Notes: generated by a model from the sequence alone, not told the origin. A stretch of DNA of 64,000 bases from Planktothrix sp. PCC 11201 (GCF_900009135.1 NZ_LT797710.1:187897-251896), one strand, 5' to 3'; positions 46,031 through 55,843 are shown, counted from the stretch's first letter. Program-made: numbers and translations.

Positions 46031-47632
46031 CTACAGGGAGTCGGCTAAGTGTTTTTTTAGGGTGGCGACGGGTAAGGGGCCTTGCAGATGTTCCCAAGGT
46101 AAGACTTGATCTAAATCCCAATTTTGGTTAACATAATATTCCATAGTGGGTAGTTTTCCCCGTAATTCTTTGAAGGCTCGCCGATAACTTCCTAAAGATT
46201 CTCCATAGTTTCTAACTAATTCTAACAGATGGGAAAGACGGCGATCGCCCCTCGAAAGTAAGGCTTGAATCACTGACCATTTATAACTTTCGGGTCTAAA
46301 ATCTATCCCATGGGATTTTAACTGTTTTTCTAATAATTTTAGGCGTTTTTCCGCATCGGGATTCACTCCAAACCATTGAAAGGGAGTATGGGATTTGGGC
46401 ACAAAGGTACTACAACCCAAGGTTAATCTAAAACCTGGAGCCGCTTTTTTTAAGGCTTTCATTAGGTCTACGGTGGCTTCTACATCCTCTAATTCTTCCC
46501 CTGGAATCCCCACCATCCCATAGATTTTCATGCCCTGTAAACCGCCATTTTTAGCGTTAATAATGGCTTGCAGAATTTCCTGGTTTTCTAATTTTTTATT
46601 AATAATTTTTCGCAGGCGATCACTACCACTTTCTACGGCAATTGTCAAGGTGCGAGTCTCTCTTTTTGCTAAGGTTTTTGCTAGTTTTTCAGTCACGGTA
46701 TTAGTTCTAACTGAAGCAATACTTAACCGCACATCATCATATTTCGGTTGGGTTAAATAGTCTAATAATTGATCAAATTCGGGATGTTGTGTTACCGATG
46801 CTCCTAATAAACCTAAGCGCCTTGTTACTTGCAGTCCCTTTTCAATTGCGGGAATTAATGAGGCTTCTAAACTAGCAGTTCTAAAGGGTAAAGTCAAATA
46901 ACTGGCTAAACAAAAACGGCACATTTCAGGACAACTGCGAACCACTTCTACCATATAAATATTTTCCCAAGCGGCTTTTTCTGTTACGACGGTTGAAGCT
47001 GATAGAATATTGCCTCGATAGGTTTGTTTTTGGACTTGGGAAGGAATACTAGCATCTAGGGGTTTAATATCTTCAATTTCGCCTTCTAAACTGTGATAAG
47101 ATACTTGATATAAACTGGGAATATAAATGCCTGGAACCTGTGCTAAATGTCGTAATTGGGTCAGGCGAGATTCATGACGAACCTGTAGATAAGCGTCGAT
47201 AAAATCTCCCAATAAATTTTCCCCATCCCCAAGTAAAATAATATCAAAAAAATCGGCAAATGGTTCTGGATTAGCAGTTAATACCGGGCCCCCGCCAAAA
47301 ATTAAGGGGTGTTTTTCGGTTCTTTTAACTGAACGTAAAGGAATACCTAAAAATTCTAAACGCTCAAAAATATTGACATAATCGAGTTCCCAAGAAAAGG
47401 AAAAACCTACCAATTCAGGATTTTGGGGTAAGGGTTCATGTAGATTTGTAAACAGACGACTCACTTCCACATCGGAACGCGCAGCTAAAGTTGCCCAAAC
47501 CAGTTGATATCCTAAACTGGTAATCCCTACTGTATATTCATTGGGAAAGGCAAAAATAACTGGAATGGCATCTAAATTAGAGGGAGTCGGAGTAAAAAGT
47601 AAACGTTCAGCATCAAAGACAGAATCAGTCAT
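46031..47632 (-). CDS. B12-binding-type radical SAM protein
   Basis: A 533-residue radical SAM enzyme. The N-terminal 190 residues form a cobalamin-binding-like region (IFAFPNEYTVGITSLGYQLV, VGFSFSWELDYVNIF, IFGGGPVLTANPEPFADFF). The iron-sulfur motif CPEMCRFCLAS follows near residue 234, with LLGASVTQHPEFDQLL and YGMVGIPGEELEDVEATV of the TIM barrel. It resembles the widespread TIGR03960-type proteins, whose substrate is unknown. The length equals the N-terminal part of that family, without the extra C-terminal half. The ATG at 47632 begins MTDSVFDAERLLF. A field of STRR repeats lies upstream. Confidence 0.87.
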   Translation of the reverse strand: MTDSVFDAERLLFTPTPSNLDAIPVIFAFPNEYTVGITSLGYQLVWATLAARSDVEVSRLFTNLHEPLPQNPELVGFSFSWELDYVNIFERLEFLGIPLRSVKRTEKHPLIFGGGPVLTANPEPFADFFDIILLGDGENLLGDFIDAYLQVRHESRLTQLRHLAQVPGIYIPSLYQVSYHSLEGEIEDIKPLDASIPSQVQKQTYRGNILSASTVVTEKAAWENIYMVEVVRSCPEMCRFCLASYLTLPFRTASLEASLIPAIEKGLQVTRRLGLLGASVTQHPEFDQLLDYLTQPKYDDVRLSIASVRTNTVTEKLAKTLAKRETRTLTIAVESGSDRLRKIINKKLENQEILQAIINAKNGGLQGMKIYGMVGIPGEELEDVEATVDLMKALKKAAPGFRLTLGCSTFVPKSHTPFQWFGVNPDAEKRLKLLEKQLKSHGIDFRPESYKWSVIQALLSRGDRRLSHLLELVRNYGESLGSYRRAFKELRGKLPTMEYYVNQNWDLDQVLPWEHLQGPLPVATLKKHLADSL

Positions 47633-47927
47633 CAGTTATCAGTCATCAGTCATCAGTTTAAGAGTTATCAGTTATCAGTAATCAGTTAATCGGTTAATAG
47701 TTATTGGTTAACAGTCATTAGTTACCAGTTATCAGAAATATCAACTCTTACACTGATACTAAGTAGGTAGGCGTAATTAAACCTAACTATTTAGATAGGG
47801 AAAACCCTTGCTGTAAATACCTTTCAGCCACACTGGGATGGTGGGATATTCTCGCCCACCTACTTAATTAGACTGTTAACAGTTAACAGTTATAACTGTT
47901 AACTGTTAACTGATAACTGTTAACTGA
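47633..47927. repeat. STRR-type short repeats between radical SAM and psbJ
   Basis: Two blocks of ATCAGTT/CAGTTATCAGTC-type heptamers (47633-47746 and 47876-47927, the second built from AACTGTTAACTG palindromes). Between them is a hairpin pair AAGTAGGTAGGCG... and CGCCCACCTACTT near 47759 and 47857. The same heptamers occur near 56478-56526, 57178-57330 and 58460-58495. No gene lies here. Confidence 0.8.
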
Positions 47928-48047
47928 TTAGAAGGAGGAACCTATGCCCACATAGGAACCATAGAAAAACAAACCAACCACCACTAAAACGCCAGTTCCG
48001 GCAACAGTGGCGACTAACCACAAAGGAAGTCTACCTGATTGCGACAC
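47928..48047 (-). CDS. psbJ: Photosystem II protein PsbJ
   Basis: A 39-residue thylakoid membrane protein of photosystem II next to cytochrome b559. The translation starts at a GTG and reads [16 protein letters not shown], then [20 protein letters not shown] and a final Phe. GAGG lies seven bases before the GTG. It is the last gene of psbEFLJ and is separated from psbL by an unusually long 159-base spacer. Confidence 0.96.
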   Translation of the reverse strand: MSQSGRLPLWLVATVAGTGVLVVVGLFFYGSYVGIGSSF

Positions 48048-48206
48048 AGTTATTACCTCGTTAATTCAAAGTTTAATTGACAAGGGATTTTAGATTTTGG
48101 ATATGAGATTTAGGATAAATATTTTAGAAAAAATATGTTTCTTCAATCAACGTTCGCGAAGCGTCACGAAGTGAATCCAAAATCGTTAAATCGAGAAAAA
48201 ATCCAG
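48048..48206 (-). other. Expanded psbL-psbJ spacer
   Basis: 159 bases where most cyanobacteria have only a few dozen. It contains a short repeat word, GTTCGCGAAGCGTCACGAAG near 48150-48172, with partial internal symmetry, and AT-rich flanks. A small insertion or processing site is possible. Confidence 0.5.
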
Positions 48207-48326
48207 TTAGTTAAAGAAATAACTGGAGAACAAAATACCCACAACAAAAACCAACAGCAAACCTAAATAGAGTGAAGTTCTGTTCAACTCCACAGGTTGG
48301 CGATTAGGATTATTACTGCGATCCAT
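48207..48326 (-). CDS. psbL: Photosystem II protein PsbL
   Basis: A 39-residue one-span protein at the photosystem II dimer interface, needed for the acceptor side. It reads [20 protein letters not shown] and then [19 protein letters not shown], an almost canonical sequence. SD AGGAG precedes the ATG. It lies 10 bases after psbF in the psbEFLJ operon. Confidence 0.97.
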   Translation of the reverse strand: MDRSNNPNRQPVELNRTSLYLGLLLVFVVGILFSSYFFN

Positions 48327-48336
48327 AGTTAGTCTC

Positions 48337-48474
48337 CTATCGTTGAATAAATTGCATAGCCGCGATCGCACCTAAGAAAAAAACCGTAGGTACCGCCAAA
48401 GTATGAATTGCTAACCAACGAACACTAAAAATCGGATAAGTTATCGGTTCATTGGAACTGCTACCAGTTGCCAT
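48337..48474 (-). CDS. psbF: Cytochrome b559 beta subunit PsbF
   Basis: A 45-residue subunit of cytochrome b559 in photosystem II. His24 in [11 protein letters not shown] is the haem ligand shared with PsbE. The N-terminus is [16 protein letters not shown], and the end is [10 protein letters not shown]. It follows psbE by 21 bases and precedes psbL by 10, the standard operon order. Confidence 0.97.
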   Translation of the reverse strand: MATGSSSNEPITYPIFSVRWLAIHTLAVPTVFFLGAIAAMQFIQR

Positions 48475-48495
48475 CTTATTAAACTCCTATGTCAA

Positions 48496-48744
48496 CTATT
48501 TACTAGTAAAGTCGCCAATTTGTGATTTGCTACTAAAGCGATCGCTTACAATCGGAATTTCCTGCCGTTGTTGAGTAAAATACTCATCGGGGCGGGGAGT
48601 TCCAAAGGTATCGTAAGCCAGACCCGTGCTGATAAACAGCCAACCAGCAATAAATAAAGCCGGAATAGTAATACTGTGAATTACCCAATACCGGATACTG
48701 GTAATAATATCCCCAAAAGGACGCTCTCCAGTTGTACCTGACAT
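48496..48744 (-). CDS. psbE: Cytochrome b559 alpha subunit PsbE
   Basis: An 82-residue thylakoid protein with one span. His23 in [14 protein letters not shown] binds haem with PsbF. The start [13 protein letters not shown] and the lumenal segment [17 protein letters not shown] are typical. Cytochrome b559 is needed for photosystem II assembly and photoprotection. It follows ycf48 by about 100 bases. Confidence 0.98.
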   Translation of the reverse strand: MSGTTGERPFGDIITSIRYWVIHSITIPALFIAGWLFISTGLAYDTFGTPRPDEYFTQQRQEIPIVSDRFSSKSQIGDFTSK

Positions 48745-48843
48745 CGTTAAATCTCCTCAAGGAATAGTTAAATACTCAACTCTAATGATACGGGAGCAGG
48801 GAATGTGGAACAAGCCTACCCCATAGATTTCCTGCGAATCGGT

Positions 48844-49851
48844 TTAAGCCGTTTGTGGGGTAGAACCCTGATAACGGAGTAAGGCTCCCCGTTGACCCAG
48901 GACATAACCCTGTTCCGTGCTAAAAAACTTGATTTTGTACAGGTTAGACGGGACGTTTTCCACTGACCCATCCTTTTGCCAGGTTTTACCCCCATCCAAA
49001 CTACAGAGGAGATTTCCACTCCCACCACTGACCCAAATTTCCTCTGGGGTGCGATAGGCTAAATCCAAAAATCCCCAACTGGTTGAATATTCAGGGTTAA
49101 TGGGTTCACCCCACTCCTGGGGATTCTCCGGGTCAGTAAATCGTAATTCACCCCCACGAGCAATCATCCAGAGTCGGCCGTCCTGACCAAAGCCAATTTT
49201 CTCTAATCGCTTAGAACTAAAGCGATTATGGGGTTCCCAGGCTTGAGATCCGGGTTCCCAAGTCGAGTAAAAATTGCCCTTCGCCGAAACGCTGATATAG
49301 CGACCCTCCTCAGAGCGAGATAAATTTCTGACAAAACCCACAGCATCTTCCACCAGGGCTGTCCAGGTTTTCCCGCCATCTTCAGTTTGGTAAATTGCCC
49401 CCAAATCCGTGGTCATCTCAGCGCGATTAGGACTCAGAGCCACAATACTATAGGGGGCGCCGGGCAACTTGGCATTCAGAAGAATCCGATCCCAAGTTTG
49501 ACCCTCATTGGTCGTGTGCAGCAGAATCGAGGGAAGTCCCACAATCCACCCTTCAGCCCCATTAAAGCTAATGGAGTTAAAGCGAACTTTTTCTTCCCCT
49601 AAATCCAGTTGTTTCACCTCCCAATGGTCACCGCCATCAGTTGTTTCCAGTAGCGTAGCCTCACTCCCCACAACCCAACCCCGTTGGGGATTAGTTCCGG
49701 TAAAGGCAATATCGGCCAAATTGGACTGGGTTCCCGTGGAAACCACTTCCCAGGGGTTGTAACTGAGTTGGGGCAAGTAGCGACAGCTAACACAGATGAG
49801 AGAAACTGTCAATACTATAACGATTTTTTGCAAAAATTTAACAATGTGCAT
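48844..49851 (-). CDS. ycf48: Photosystem II assembly factor Ycf48 (HCF136 homologue)
   Basis: A 335-residue lumenal lipoprotein that helps D1 and reaction-centre assembly of photosystem II. Residues 5-23 are a signal peptide with a lipobox (SLICVSC). The rest is a seven-bladed beta-propeller with BNR-type repeats such as LLETTDGGDHWE, LLHTTNEGQTWD, IYQTEDGGKTWT and LLCSLDGGKTWQ. The ATG at 49851 is preferred over the TTG at 49860. It follows rubA by 25 bases and precedes psbE, the common cyanobacterial order. Confidence 0.95.
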   Translation of the reverse strand: MHIVKFLQKIVIVLTVSLICVSCRYLPQLSYNPWEVVSTGTQSNLADIAFTGTNPQRGWVVGSEATLLETTDGGDHWEVKQLDLGEEKVRFNSISFNGAEGWIVGLPSILLHTTNEGQTWDRILLNAKLPGAPYSIVALSPNRAEMTTDLGAIYQTEDGGKTWTALVEDAVGFVRNLSRSEEGRYISVSAKGNFYSTWEPGSQAWEPHNRFSSKRLEKIGFGQDGRLWMIARGGELRFTDPENPQEWGEPINPEYSTSWGFLDLAYRTPEEIWVSGGSGNLLCSLDGGKTWQKDGSVENVPSNLYKIKFFSTEQGYVLGQRGALLRYQGSTPQTA

Positions 49852-49876
49852 CAGATTCAAAGAAATTTAAACTCCC

Positions 49877-50206
49877 TCAACTTAAGCCATACAAACTCAT
49901 AAAAAACAAAAATCCTAGGGCTAAGGCCCCAAAAATCAGGAGATTCTTCTGTTCGGCAGTCAAGGTATTGACCCCTAAACCAAAGCCTTGATTTTCCTCA
50001 AACCCCGAGGGGTTTTCCTGAGAACCAATATTGATAAACTGGCTGGAGGGAGCACCACAAACCGGACAACGCCATTTTTTGGGTAGATCGGTAAAGGCTG
50101 TTCCCACAGGAACCTTAGAACTCCCTTTATTCGGCTCATAGACATAGCCACAAGCCCTACACTCATGACGATCAAGGACTGTAACTTCAGTGGCTGGATC
50201 ACTCAT
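49877..50206 (-). CDS. rubA: Membrane-anchored rubredoxin RubA
   Basis: A 109-residue rubredoxin. One iron is held by the two pairs ECRACGYVYEP and RCPVCGAPSSQF; the C-terminus is a membrane span (LLIFGALALGFLFFMSLYG). RubA is needed for photosystem assembly in cyanobacteria and plastids. The start MSDPATEV at 50206 is chosen because the upstream extension looks non-coding. First gene of the rubA-ycf48-psbEFLJ cluster. Confidence 0.95.
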   Translation of the reverse strand: MSDPATEVTVLDRHECRACGYVYEPNKGSSKVPVGTAFTDLPKKWRCPVCGAPSSQFINIGSQENPSGFEENQGFGLGVNTLTAEQKNLLIFGALALGFLFFMSLYGLS

Positions 50207-50410
50207 AACTTCAACAAGGATGAGTTTGGGATTATTAAAATAACTATTAAATAATATTACAAAATTTGAGCAAATCACGGAAACTTTCTGAGTTGGGAAG
50301 CCCCATAGAAGTTTAAATTTAAGAATCCCCCATCAGATCGAAGATTAAGGGTGGGAGTATGTCAAAATGTAAAAAATCAGTTACAAACCTAGAACGGTCA
50401 GTAATTTATT

Positions 50411-50773
50411 GTGTTTGTTCTCAGTGGCTACGAATACTTTTTAGGCTTCCTAATCATCAGCAGCCTAGTTCCCATCCTGGCTTTGACAGCCTCCAAGATC
50501 TTAGGGCCAAAAAGTCGTCGGGGTGTCCGTCACACCACCTATGAATCAGGAAACGAACCCATTGGAGGGGCATGGATTCAATTCAACATCCGATACTATA
50601 TGTTCGCCTTGGTGTTTGTCATTTTCGACGTTGAAACCGTGTTTCTCTACCCATGGGCCGTTGTCTTCCATAATTTGGGACTCTTGGCTTTTATTGAAGC
50701 CTTAATTTTTATTTCAATTCTTGTCATTGCACTGGTTTACGCCTGGCGTAAAGGTGCATTGGAATGGTCATAG
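50411..50773 (+). CDS. ndhC: NAD(P)H-quinone oxidoreductase subunit 3 (NdhC)
   Basis: A 120-residue membrane subunit of photosynthetic NDH-1. Three spans and the conserved loop [20 protein letters not shown] are visible. It starts at a GTG ([12 protein letters not shown]). It heads the ndhC-ndhK-ndhJ set, overlaps ndhK by 10 bases, and is divergent from rubA across about 200 bases. Confidence 0.97.
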   Translation: MFVLSGYEYFLGFLIISSLVPILALTASKILGPKSRRGVRHTTYESGNEPIGGAWIQFNIRYYMFALVFVIFDVETVFLYPWAVVFHNLGLLAFIEALIFISILVIALVYAWRKGALEWS

Positions 50774-51510
50774 ACAGTGATACAACCATGACTCAAAGCG
50801 TTTCATCCGACATGGAAAAAATTATTAATCCGGTTGAGCGACCCCAAGTGACTCAGGAACTCTCGGAAAACTTGATCCTGACCACGGTAGATGATCTTTA
50901 CAACTGGGCAAAGCTCTCTAGCCTATGGCCGCTGTTGTACGGGACAGCCTGTTGTTTTATCGAATTTGCGGGTTTAATTGGTTCTCGGTTTGACTTTGAC
51001 CGTTTTGGTCTGGTTCCCCGGTCTAGCCCTCGACAGGCGGATTTACTGATTACCGCCGGCACCATCACCATGAAATACGCCCCGATTTTGGTGCGTTTGT
51101 ATGAGCAAATGCCCGAACCTAAGTATGTGATTGCCATGGGAGCTTGTACCGTCACCGGGGGGATGTTTAGTATGGACTCCCCCTCGGCGGTGCGAGGCGT
51201 GGATAAATTAATTCCCGTGGATGTTTATATTCCCGGGTGTCCCCCCCGTCCTGAAGCAATTATTGATGCGGTGATCAAACTACGGAAGAAAGTGGCCAAT
51301 GATGCCCTCCAGGAGCGGGCCAATCTCCAACAAACCCATCGCTATTACACCCGCCCCCACAATCTCAAACCAGTGGAACCGATTTTAACCGGTCAATATT
51401 TGGTGACACAATCCCGTCAGGTTCCGCCCAAACAGTTAACCGAAGCGATGGGTGGGGCAATTCCCCCTGCCTTAGTTGCTGAACCAGCCCGGGAGGAAAA
51501 ACGTGGATAA
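50764..51510 (+). CDS. ndhK: NAD(P)H-quinone oxidoreductase subunit K (NdhK)
   Basis: A 248-residue peripheral-arm subunit of NDH-1 that holds the terminal 4Fe-4S cluster N2. The ligands lie in [20 protein letters not shown] and [11 protein letters not shown]. The C-terminus extends about 60 residues past the core. The ATG at 50764 lies within ndhC; a second ATG at 50788 could also serve. Its stop overlaps the ndhJ start by 8 bases. Confidence 0.97.
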   Translation: MVIDSDTTMTQSVSSDMEKIINPVERPQVTQELSENLILTTVDDLYNWAKLSSLWPLLYGTACCFIEFAGLIGSRFDFDRFGLVPRSSPRQADLLITAGTITMKYAPILVRLYEQMPEPKYVIAMGACTVTGGMFSMDSPSAVRGVDKLIPVDVYIPGCPPRPEAIIDAVIKLRKKVANDALQERANLQQTHRYYTRPHNLKPVEPILTGQYLVTQSRQVPPKQLTEAMGGAIPPALVAEPAREEKRG

Positions 51511-52006
51511 CACCGAAGCTCCCCTGGTTGAAGCGGGAAAAGTCTCCCAGTGGTTGACAGAAAATGGCTTTGAGCATGAATCCCTTGGCCCTAATGCCAT
51601 GGGGGTAGAAATTATTAAAGTTGATCGAGACTACTTGATTCCCCTTGCCACTGCCCTGTATGCTTACGGATTTAACTGCTTACGTTGTCAATGTGCCTAT
51701 GACGCTGGCCCCGGGGATGCCCTAGTTAGTGTCTATCATTTAGTTAAAATTGATGATGACGTGGAACAAGCGCAGGAAATCTGCGTCAAAGTCTTCGTCC
51801 CACGGGATGACCCCAAAGTCCCTTCAGTCTACTGGATATGGAAAGCAGCCGATTTTCAGGAGCGAGAATCCTACGATATGTATGGTATCGTCTACGAAGG
51901 TCATCCTAATCTGAAACGGATTTTAATGCCTGAAGATTGGATCGGTTGGCCTTTAAGAAAAGATTATATCTCTCCTGATTTCCATGAGTTGCAAGATGCC
52001 TATTAA
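51503..52006 (+). CDS. ndhJ: NAD(P)H-quinone oxidoreductase subunit J (NdhJ)
   Basis: A 167-residue peripheral subunit of NDH-1 (30-kDa subunit type). Motifs are [59 protein letters not shown] and a DFHELQDAY end. The GTG at 51503 has GGGAGG upstream and gives the usual length; the frame is open 9 codons further. Last gene of ndhCKJ. Confidence 0.96.
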   Translation: MDNTEAPLVEAGKVSQWLTENGFEHESLGPNAMGVEIIKVDRDYLIPLATALYAYGFNCLRCQCAYDAGPGDALVSVYHLVKIDDDVEQAQEICVKVFVPRDDPKVPSVYWIWKAADFQERESYDMYGIVYEGHPNLKRILMPEDWIGWPLRKDYISPDFHELQDAY

Positions 52007-52023
52007 GGGCAACCTGTAAATCA

Positions 52024-52047
52024 ATCTGGCGATCCAAATTGCCAGAT
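52024..52047 (+). terminator. Hairpin after ndhJ
   Basis: ATCTGGC and GCCAGAT form a 7-bp stem with a 10-base loop 17 bases after the ndhJ stop. A T-run is lacking, so it may be a processing or pausing hairpin rather than a full terminator. The remaining 190 bases to 52236 hold an SD (GGAGG at 52222) for the next gene. Confidence 0.5.
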
Positions 52048-52236
52048 CTCTAGGAAGTCTGATATAGTTGCCTACGATAATGTAGAATTCATATCTTGCT
52101 CGGACTGGATACACCCTGGTGATTCCGATTAAGGGTTGTAGTTGAAGGTTAAGCAAGGAGTTCTACCCTAAGTCAAACGGAATCAGTCAAGGTTTTCGAT
52201 GCGTTTCGCAATTCACTCTGGTGGAGGAGTCAAATC

Positions 52237-53868
52237 GTGAGTACACTCAACGGTACAACATTTAATGATATTAATCGCAACGGCATCTTTGATGCCGGGG
52301 ACGTGGCACTGCCCAATGTCACTGTCTTTTTAGATACCAATGGCAATGGTTCGCCGGAAGCCTTAGAACAGGTTCGTGTCACTGACATTAATGGTTTTTA
52401 TTCGTTTCCTAACCTAGCGGCAGGAAATTTTCTGGTGGGACAAATTGTTCCTCCAGGTTTCACACGGACAACGCTTGCAACCCCAGTTACTCTGACTGGA
52501 GCGGCTGATGCAACTACAGTTAACATTGCCAATACTGGAGCCGTTGCTCCTGTGGTAGTTCCGTCTTTGACCGGCAACATTAGTGGGGCTGTTTTTGTAG
52601 ATAACAATCTACAGGGTCTCTACAACTACGCCTATGACGATAAAGGCAATCTTGTTACCTATAACAACACTAACGTCTACGACGTTAATGGTAACCTTGT
52701 TGTCAATCCCAATGGGTTTTCCTCTCAGACTCAGGTATACGATCCCTTAGTGGATGCCACGTTACCAAGGGTTCCCGTCTACATTGACCTCAATAACGAT
52801 GGTTTCCTGAATGCTAACGAACCCAGAACCCTCAGCAATGAAGCTGGGTTCTATAACTTTAATGCTTTACCTGCTGGCTCCTACCTGTTAAGAATTGCTC
52901 AACCTGCTGATAAGGTAGACGGAGCAATCTCTATTCTGGGTGATGTACAAACAACCAATACTCCATTAGTTGTTGATGTCTTTGCTGGCTCAACCACCAA
53001 CAAAGTGGATCTGGGACTTGTGGTTCCCAATAGTGTTTACGGTAAAGTCATTAATGACCGAAATGGTAATGGCGTCCCAGAAGCCAACGAACCCGGAATT
53101 AACGGCATTACTGTCTTTCTCGACTCTAACGGAAATAACGTCTTTGACTTGGGCGAAAAGTCTACGGTCAGTGCTGCTGATGGGGCCTATATTATCAAAG
53201 GCTTAAATACCAACGTTGGTCAGGAATCTAATGCCACCTTGGCTCAAAACCCCTATCTCGCCTACCAGCTTTTAGTTGATCCTCTGTCTGTCGCCAAGAC
53301 TTTCCCGGTGACTTCAGTTCCCCCAACCACCGCCTACGTTAGAACATCACCAACACCCGGAGCCACCATTGATGCTCCTGTGATTCCAGGTGGTTCGGCT
53401 CAAGCCAACTTCCTGTATACTTTTGCTCAGACACCTACGGCGGTGCTGCGTGATAGCATTACAGGATTTGTTTTCAATGATTTAAACTCAGATGGGATTC
53501 TGCAACCGGGTGAACCCAACCAAGCCGGAGTCCAAGTCTATCTTGACTTCAACAACAACGGCAAACGAGATAATGATACTTCTTTGGTTGAGCCGGCTTC
53601 TGTTACCGATGCGTCGGGTTCCTTTGGCTTCTTTAACCTGACCACCCCGGGCGACTATATTGTACGGACAACCAGTAGCGGGAAGTTCCCGACAACGGCA
53701 ATTCCTAATGTCATCTTAGGCTCGGGTCAAGCTGCCCAACTGGCTATAGGTGTGTCTGGTGTTCAACCTAAGCCCGCTATTAACGAAAAAACTTTGATTC
53801 CCGTTCCTGGAGTCCAAGTCGTTGCCCAAAACCCTTTCCTTCCTAACACTGGATTCCCAGTCGTTTAA
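52237..53868 (+). CDS. SdrD B-like repeat protein, probably extracellular
   Basis: A 543-residue beta-rich protein with four SdrD/Cna B-type repeats, each opening with a calcium-loop motif: FNDINRNGIFDAGD, FVDNNLQGLY with IDLNNDGFLNANEP, VINDRNGNGVPEANEPG, and FNDLNSDGILQPGEPNQ. Blade-like strands (GFYSFPNLAAGNFLV and GFYNFNALPAGSYLL) follow each loop. There is no signal peptide or LPXTG anchor, so export must use another route such as type I. The GTG start follows GGAGGAG. It sits alone between ndhJ and an M16 peptidase gene. An adhesin-like surface role is inferred. Confidence 0.8.
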   Translation: MSTLNGTTFNDINRNGIFDAGDVALPNVTVFLDTNGNGSPEALEQVRVTDINGFYSFPNLAAGNFLVGQIVPPGFTRTTLATPVTLTGAADATTVNIANTGAVAPVVVPSLTGNISGAVFVDNNLQGLYNYAYDDKGNLVTYNNTNVYDVNGNLVVNPNGFSSQTQVYDPLVDATLPRVPVYIDLNNDGFLNANEPRTLSNEAGFYNFNALPAGSYLLRIAQPADKVDGAISILGDVQTTNTPLVVDVFAGSTTNKVDLGLVVPNSVYGKVINDRNGNGVPEANEPGINGITVFLDSNGNNVFDLGEKSTVSAADGAYIIKGLNTNVGQESNATLAQNPYLAYQLLVDPLSVAKTFPVTSVPPTTAYVRTSPTPGATIDAPVIPGGSAQANFLYTFAQTPTAVLRDSITGFVFNDLNSDGILQPGEPNQAGVQVYLDFNNNGKRDNDTSLVEPASVTDASGSFGFFNLTTPGDYIVRTTSSGKFPTTAIPNVILGSGQAAQLAIGVSGVQPKPAINEKTLIPVPGVQVVAQNPFLPNTGFPVV

Positions 53869-54090
53869 ATTTAGTGATTGATTGATACATCGATCTGTTT
53901 AATTAATTTTCATCCTAGGGGAGCACTAATCTTTAGAATTAGCTTCTTCTCTAGGGTGATATTTTTTGGCAAGGCAAATTCCCTGGAAAAAAGAACTCTA
54001 GCAATTTTGTATCCAGGTACTCAGATTTTCTCTACTACTGCTGATTAATTTGAAGTAGGCTACATTAAGTGGAGTTTAACACCTAATAAT

Positions 54091-55353
54091 TTGTCTCAAG
54101 TTTTGACAACTTCAACCTTTCCCGCCCGCACTTTTAAGTTAAACAATGGTTTAACGGTGATTCATCAGCAGATGACCGCCACCCCGGTTGTGGTTGTGGA
54201 TGTTTGGGTTAGGGCGGGTGCCATTTACGAACCGGATATGTGGTCGGGGATGGCACATTTTTTGGAACACATGATTTTTAAAGGCACAGATTGGATTGGG
54301 CCGGGGATGTTCGATCAAGTGATTGAAAGTTGCGGGGGTGTCGCCAATGCTGCAACCAGCCATGATTATGCCCATTTTTATATTACAACCGCCGTTCAGT
54401 ATTTAGAGGAAACCTTAAACGCCCTGGGGGAGTTGCTGCTCCATGCCACGATTCCCGATGGTGAATTTAATCGAGAACGGGATGTGGTTTTGGAAGAAAT
54501 TCGTCAGGCGACTGATGATCCCGATTGGCTGAGTTTCCAGGTTTTAATGGAAACGGTATATGAACGTCATCCCTACGGTCGTTCTGTTTTGGGAACAGAA
54601 GCCAAATTAATGGAGCGAGCACCCCATGAAATGCGACGGTTCCATCAATGTCGCTACCAACCGGACAATATGGCTGTGGTGATGATTGGGGATGTGGCAG
54701 AACAACAAGCCCTAGATTTGGTAAATCAGGCTTTTGGGAATTTTTTACCCCCAACCACTTACACCCATCTTTATGAAGTGGTGCAGCCCCGAATTCGGGG
54801 AATTCATCGTCGGGAACTGCGTTTACCTTATGTTGAAGAAGCCCGTTTAACCTTGGCTTGGACGGGGCCAGGGGTAGAGCAATTAAGACAGGCCTATGGA
54901 CTCGATTTACTCTCCTCGGTGATTGCTTCGGGAAGAACCTCTCGATTAGTCCAAAAACTGCGGGAAAAACTGCAACTTGTCCATGATATTTGTAGCGACT
55001 TTTCCTTACAACAAGAGTCTAGTTTGTTTACAATTAGTGCTTTATTAGAACCTAAAAATTTAGAGAAAGTAGAAGATTTGATCTGTGAAGAAATTAATCA
55101 GTTAATGAACGAGCCGATTTCAGAATCAGAACTGAGGAGAAGTCAAAGGTTTCTCTGTAATGACTATTCCTTTTCAACGGAGACCCCCGGACAATTAGCG
55201 GGACTATATGGATACTATTTTACAGTAGCAGAACCTCAGATATCGGTAACCTATCCGACTCAAATTAAATCCTTTGAACCCTTAGAATTGCAAGCTATTT
55301 TGCAGGAACTGCTAAATTTAGAAAATTATGCGGTAATGGTGGTTAAACCCTAG
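54091..55353 (+). CDS. M16 family zinc metallopeptidase
   Basis: A 420-residue pitrilysin-type peptidase, the size of an active bacterial M16B subunit. The inverted zinc motif is MAHFLEHMIFKGT (HxxEH), with the distal Glu in REREVVLEEI-like text (ERDVVLEEIRQATDD). The C-terminal half is the non-catalytic M16 domain (RGIHRRELRLPYVEEARLTL). It should degrade peptides; no partner subunit gene is adjacent. The start is a TTG with weak upstream SD, so the N-terminus is uncertain by a few residues. Confidence 0.9.
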   Translation: MSQVLTTSTFPARTFKLNNGLTVIHQQMTATPVVVVDVWVRAGAIYEPDMWSGMAHFLEHMIFKGTDWIGPGMFDQVIESCGGVANAATSHDYAHFYITTAVQYLEETLNALGELLLHATIPDGEFNRERDVVLEEIRQATDDPDWLSFQVLMETVYERHPYGRSVLGTEAKLMERAPHEMRRFHQCRYQPDNMAVVMIGDVAEQQALDLVNQAFGNFLPPTTYTHLYEVVQPRIRGIHRRELRLPYVEEARLTLAWTGPGVEQLRQAYGLDLLSSVIASGRTSRLVQKLREKLQLVHDICSDFSLQQESSLFTISALLEPKNLEKVEDLICEEINQLMNEPISESELRRSQRFLCNDYSFSTETPGQLAGLYGYYFTVAEPQISVTYPTQIKSFEPLELQAILQELLNLENYAVMVVKP

Positions 55354-55404
55354 GATTTAAGGATTAATACAAGGATTCTGTTCATCCTTAAATCCTGAGC
55401 GGGT

Positions 55405-55716
55405 CTACCATTTCAACAAATTAAATTCTTCCATATCTATAGTATCTCGGTTGCGATAAATAGCCAGAACAATTGCTAAACCTACAGCCGCTTCCGCCGC
55501 AGCTACGGTAATCACAAAAACAGTGAAGACTTGACCCCTAATATTAGCCGAATCCGAAAAGTTAGAAAATGCCATGAGGTTCAAGTTGACGGCATTCAAT
55601 AATAATTCAATCGACATCAAAACCCTAACAGCATTACGGCTGGTAATTAACCCATAGATACCAATGCAGAAAAGAGCCGCTGCTATTAATAAAAAATACT
55701 CCAGTTGTAATTGCAT
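55405..55716 (-). CDS. ndhE: NAD(P)H-quinone oxidoreductase subunit 4L (NdhE)
   Basis: A 103-residue three-span membrane subunit of NDH-1. The glutamates thought to act in proton transfer are in [18 protein letters not shown] and [19 protein letters not shown]. It is the last gene of a leftward ndhA-I-G-E cluster, although a 127-base STRR spacer divides it from ndhG. Confidence 0.97.
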   Translation of the reverse strand: MQLQLEYFLLIAAALFCIGIYGLITSRNAVRVLMSIELLLNAVNLNLMAFSNFSDSANIRGQVFTVFVITVAAAEAAVGLAIVLAIYRNRDTIDMEEFNLLKW

Positions 55717-55751
55717 AACTCTCTATTTTTCTCCGATTTTATTTTAATTCA

Positions 55752-55843
55752 AAAGTAGGGAATGGGGAATGGGGAATGGGGAATAGGGAATGGGGAATAG
55801 AAAGAGTTTACATCCCCCTGCTCCCCCTGCTCCCCCTGCTCCC
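55752..55843. repeat. STRR arrays between ndhG and ndhE
   Basis: About six tandem GGGAATG/GGGAATA heptamers (55756-55800) followed by four CTGCTCCCC repeats (55815-55848). The pyrimidine-rich part reaches the 3' end of ndhG. The arrays interrupt an operon that is compact in most relatives. Confidence 0.85.
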
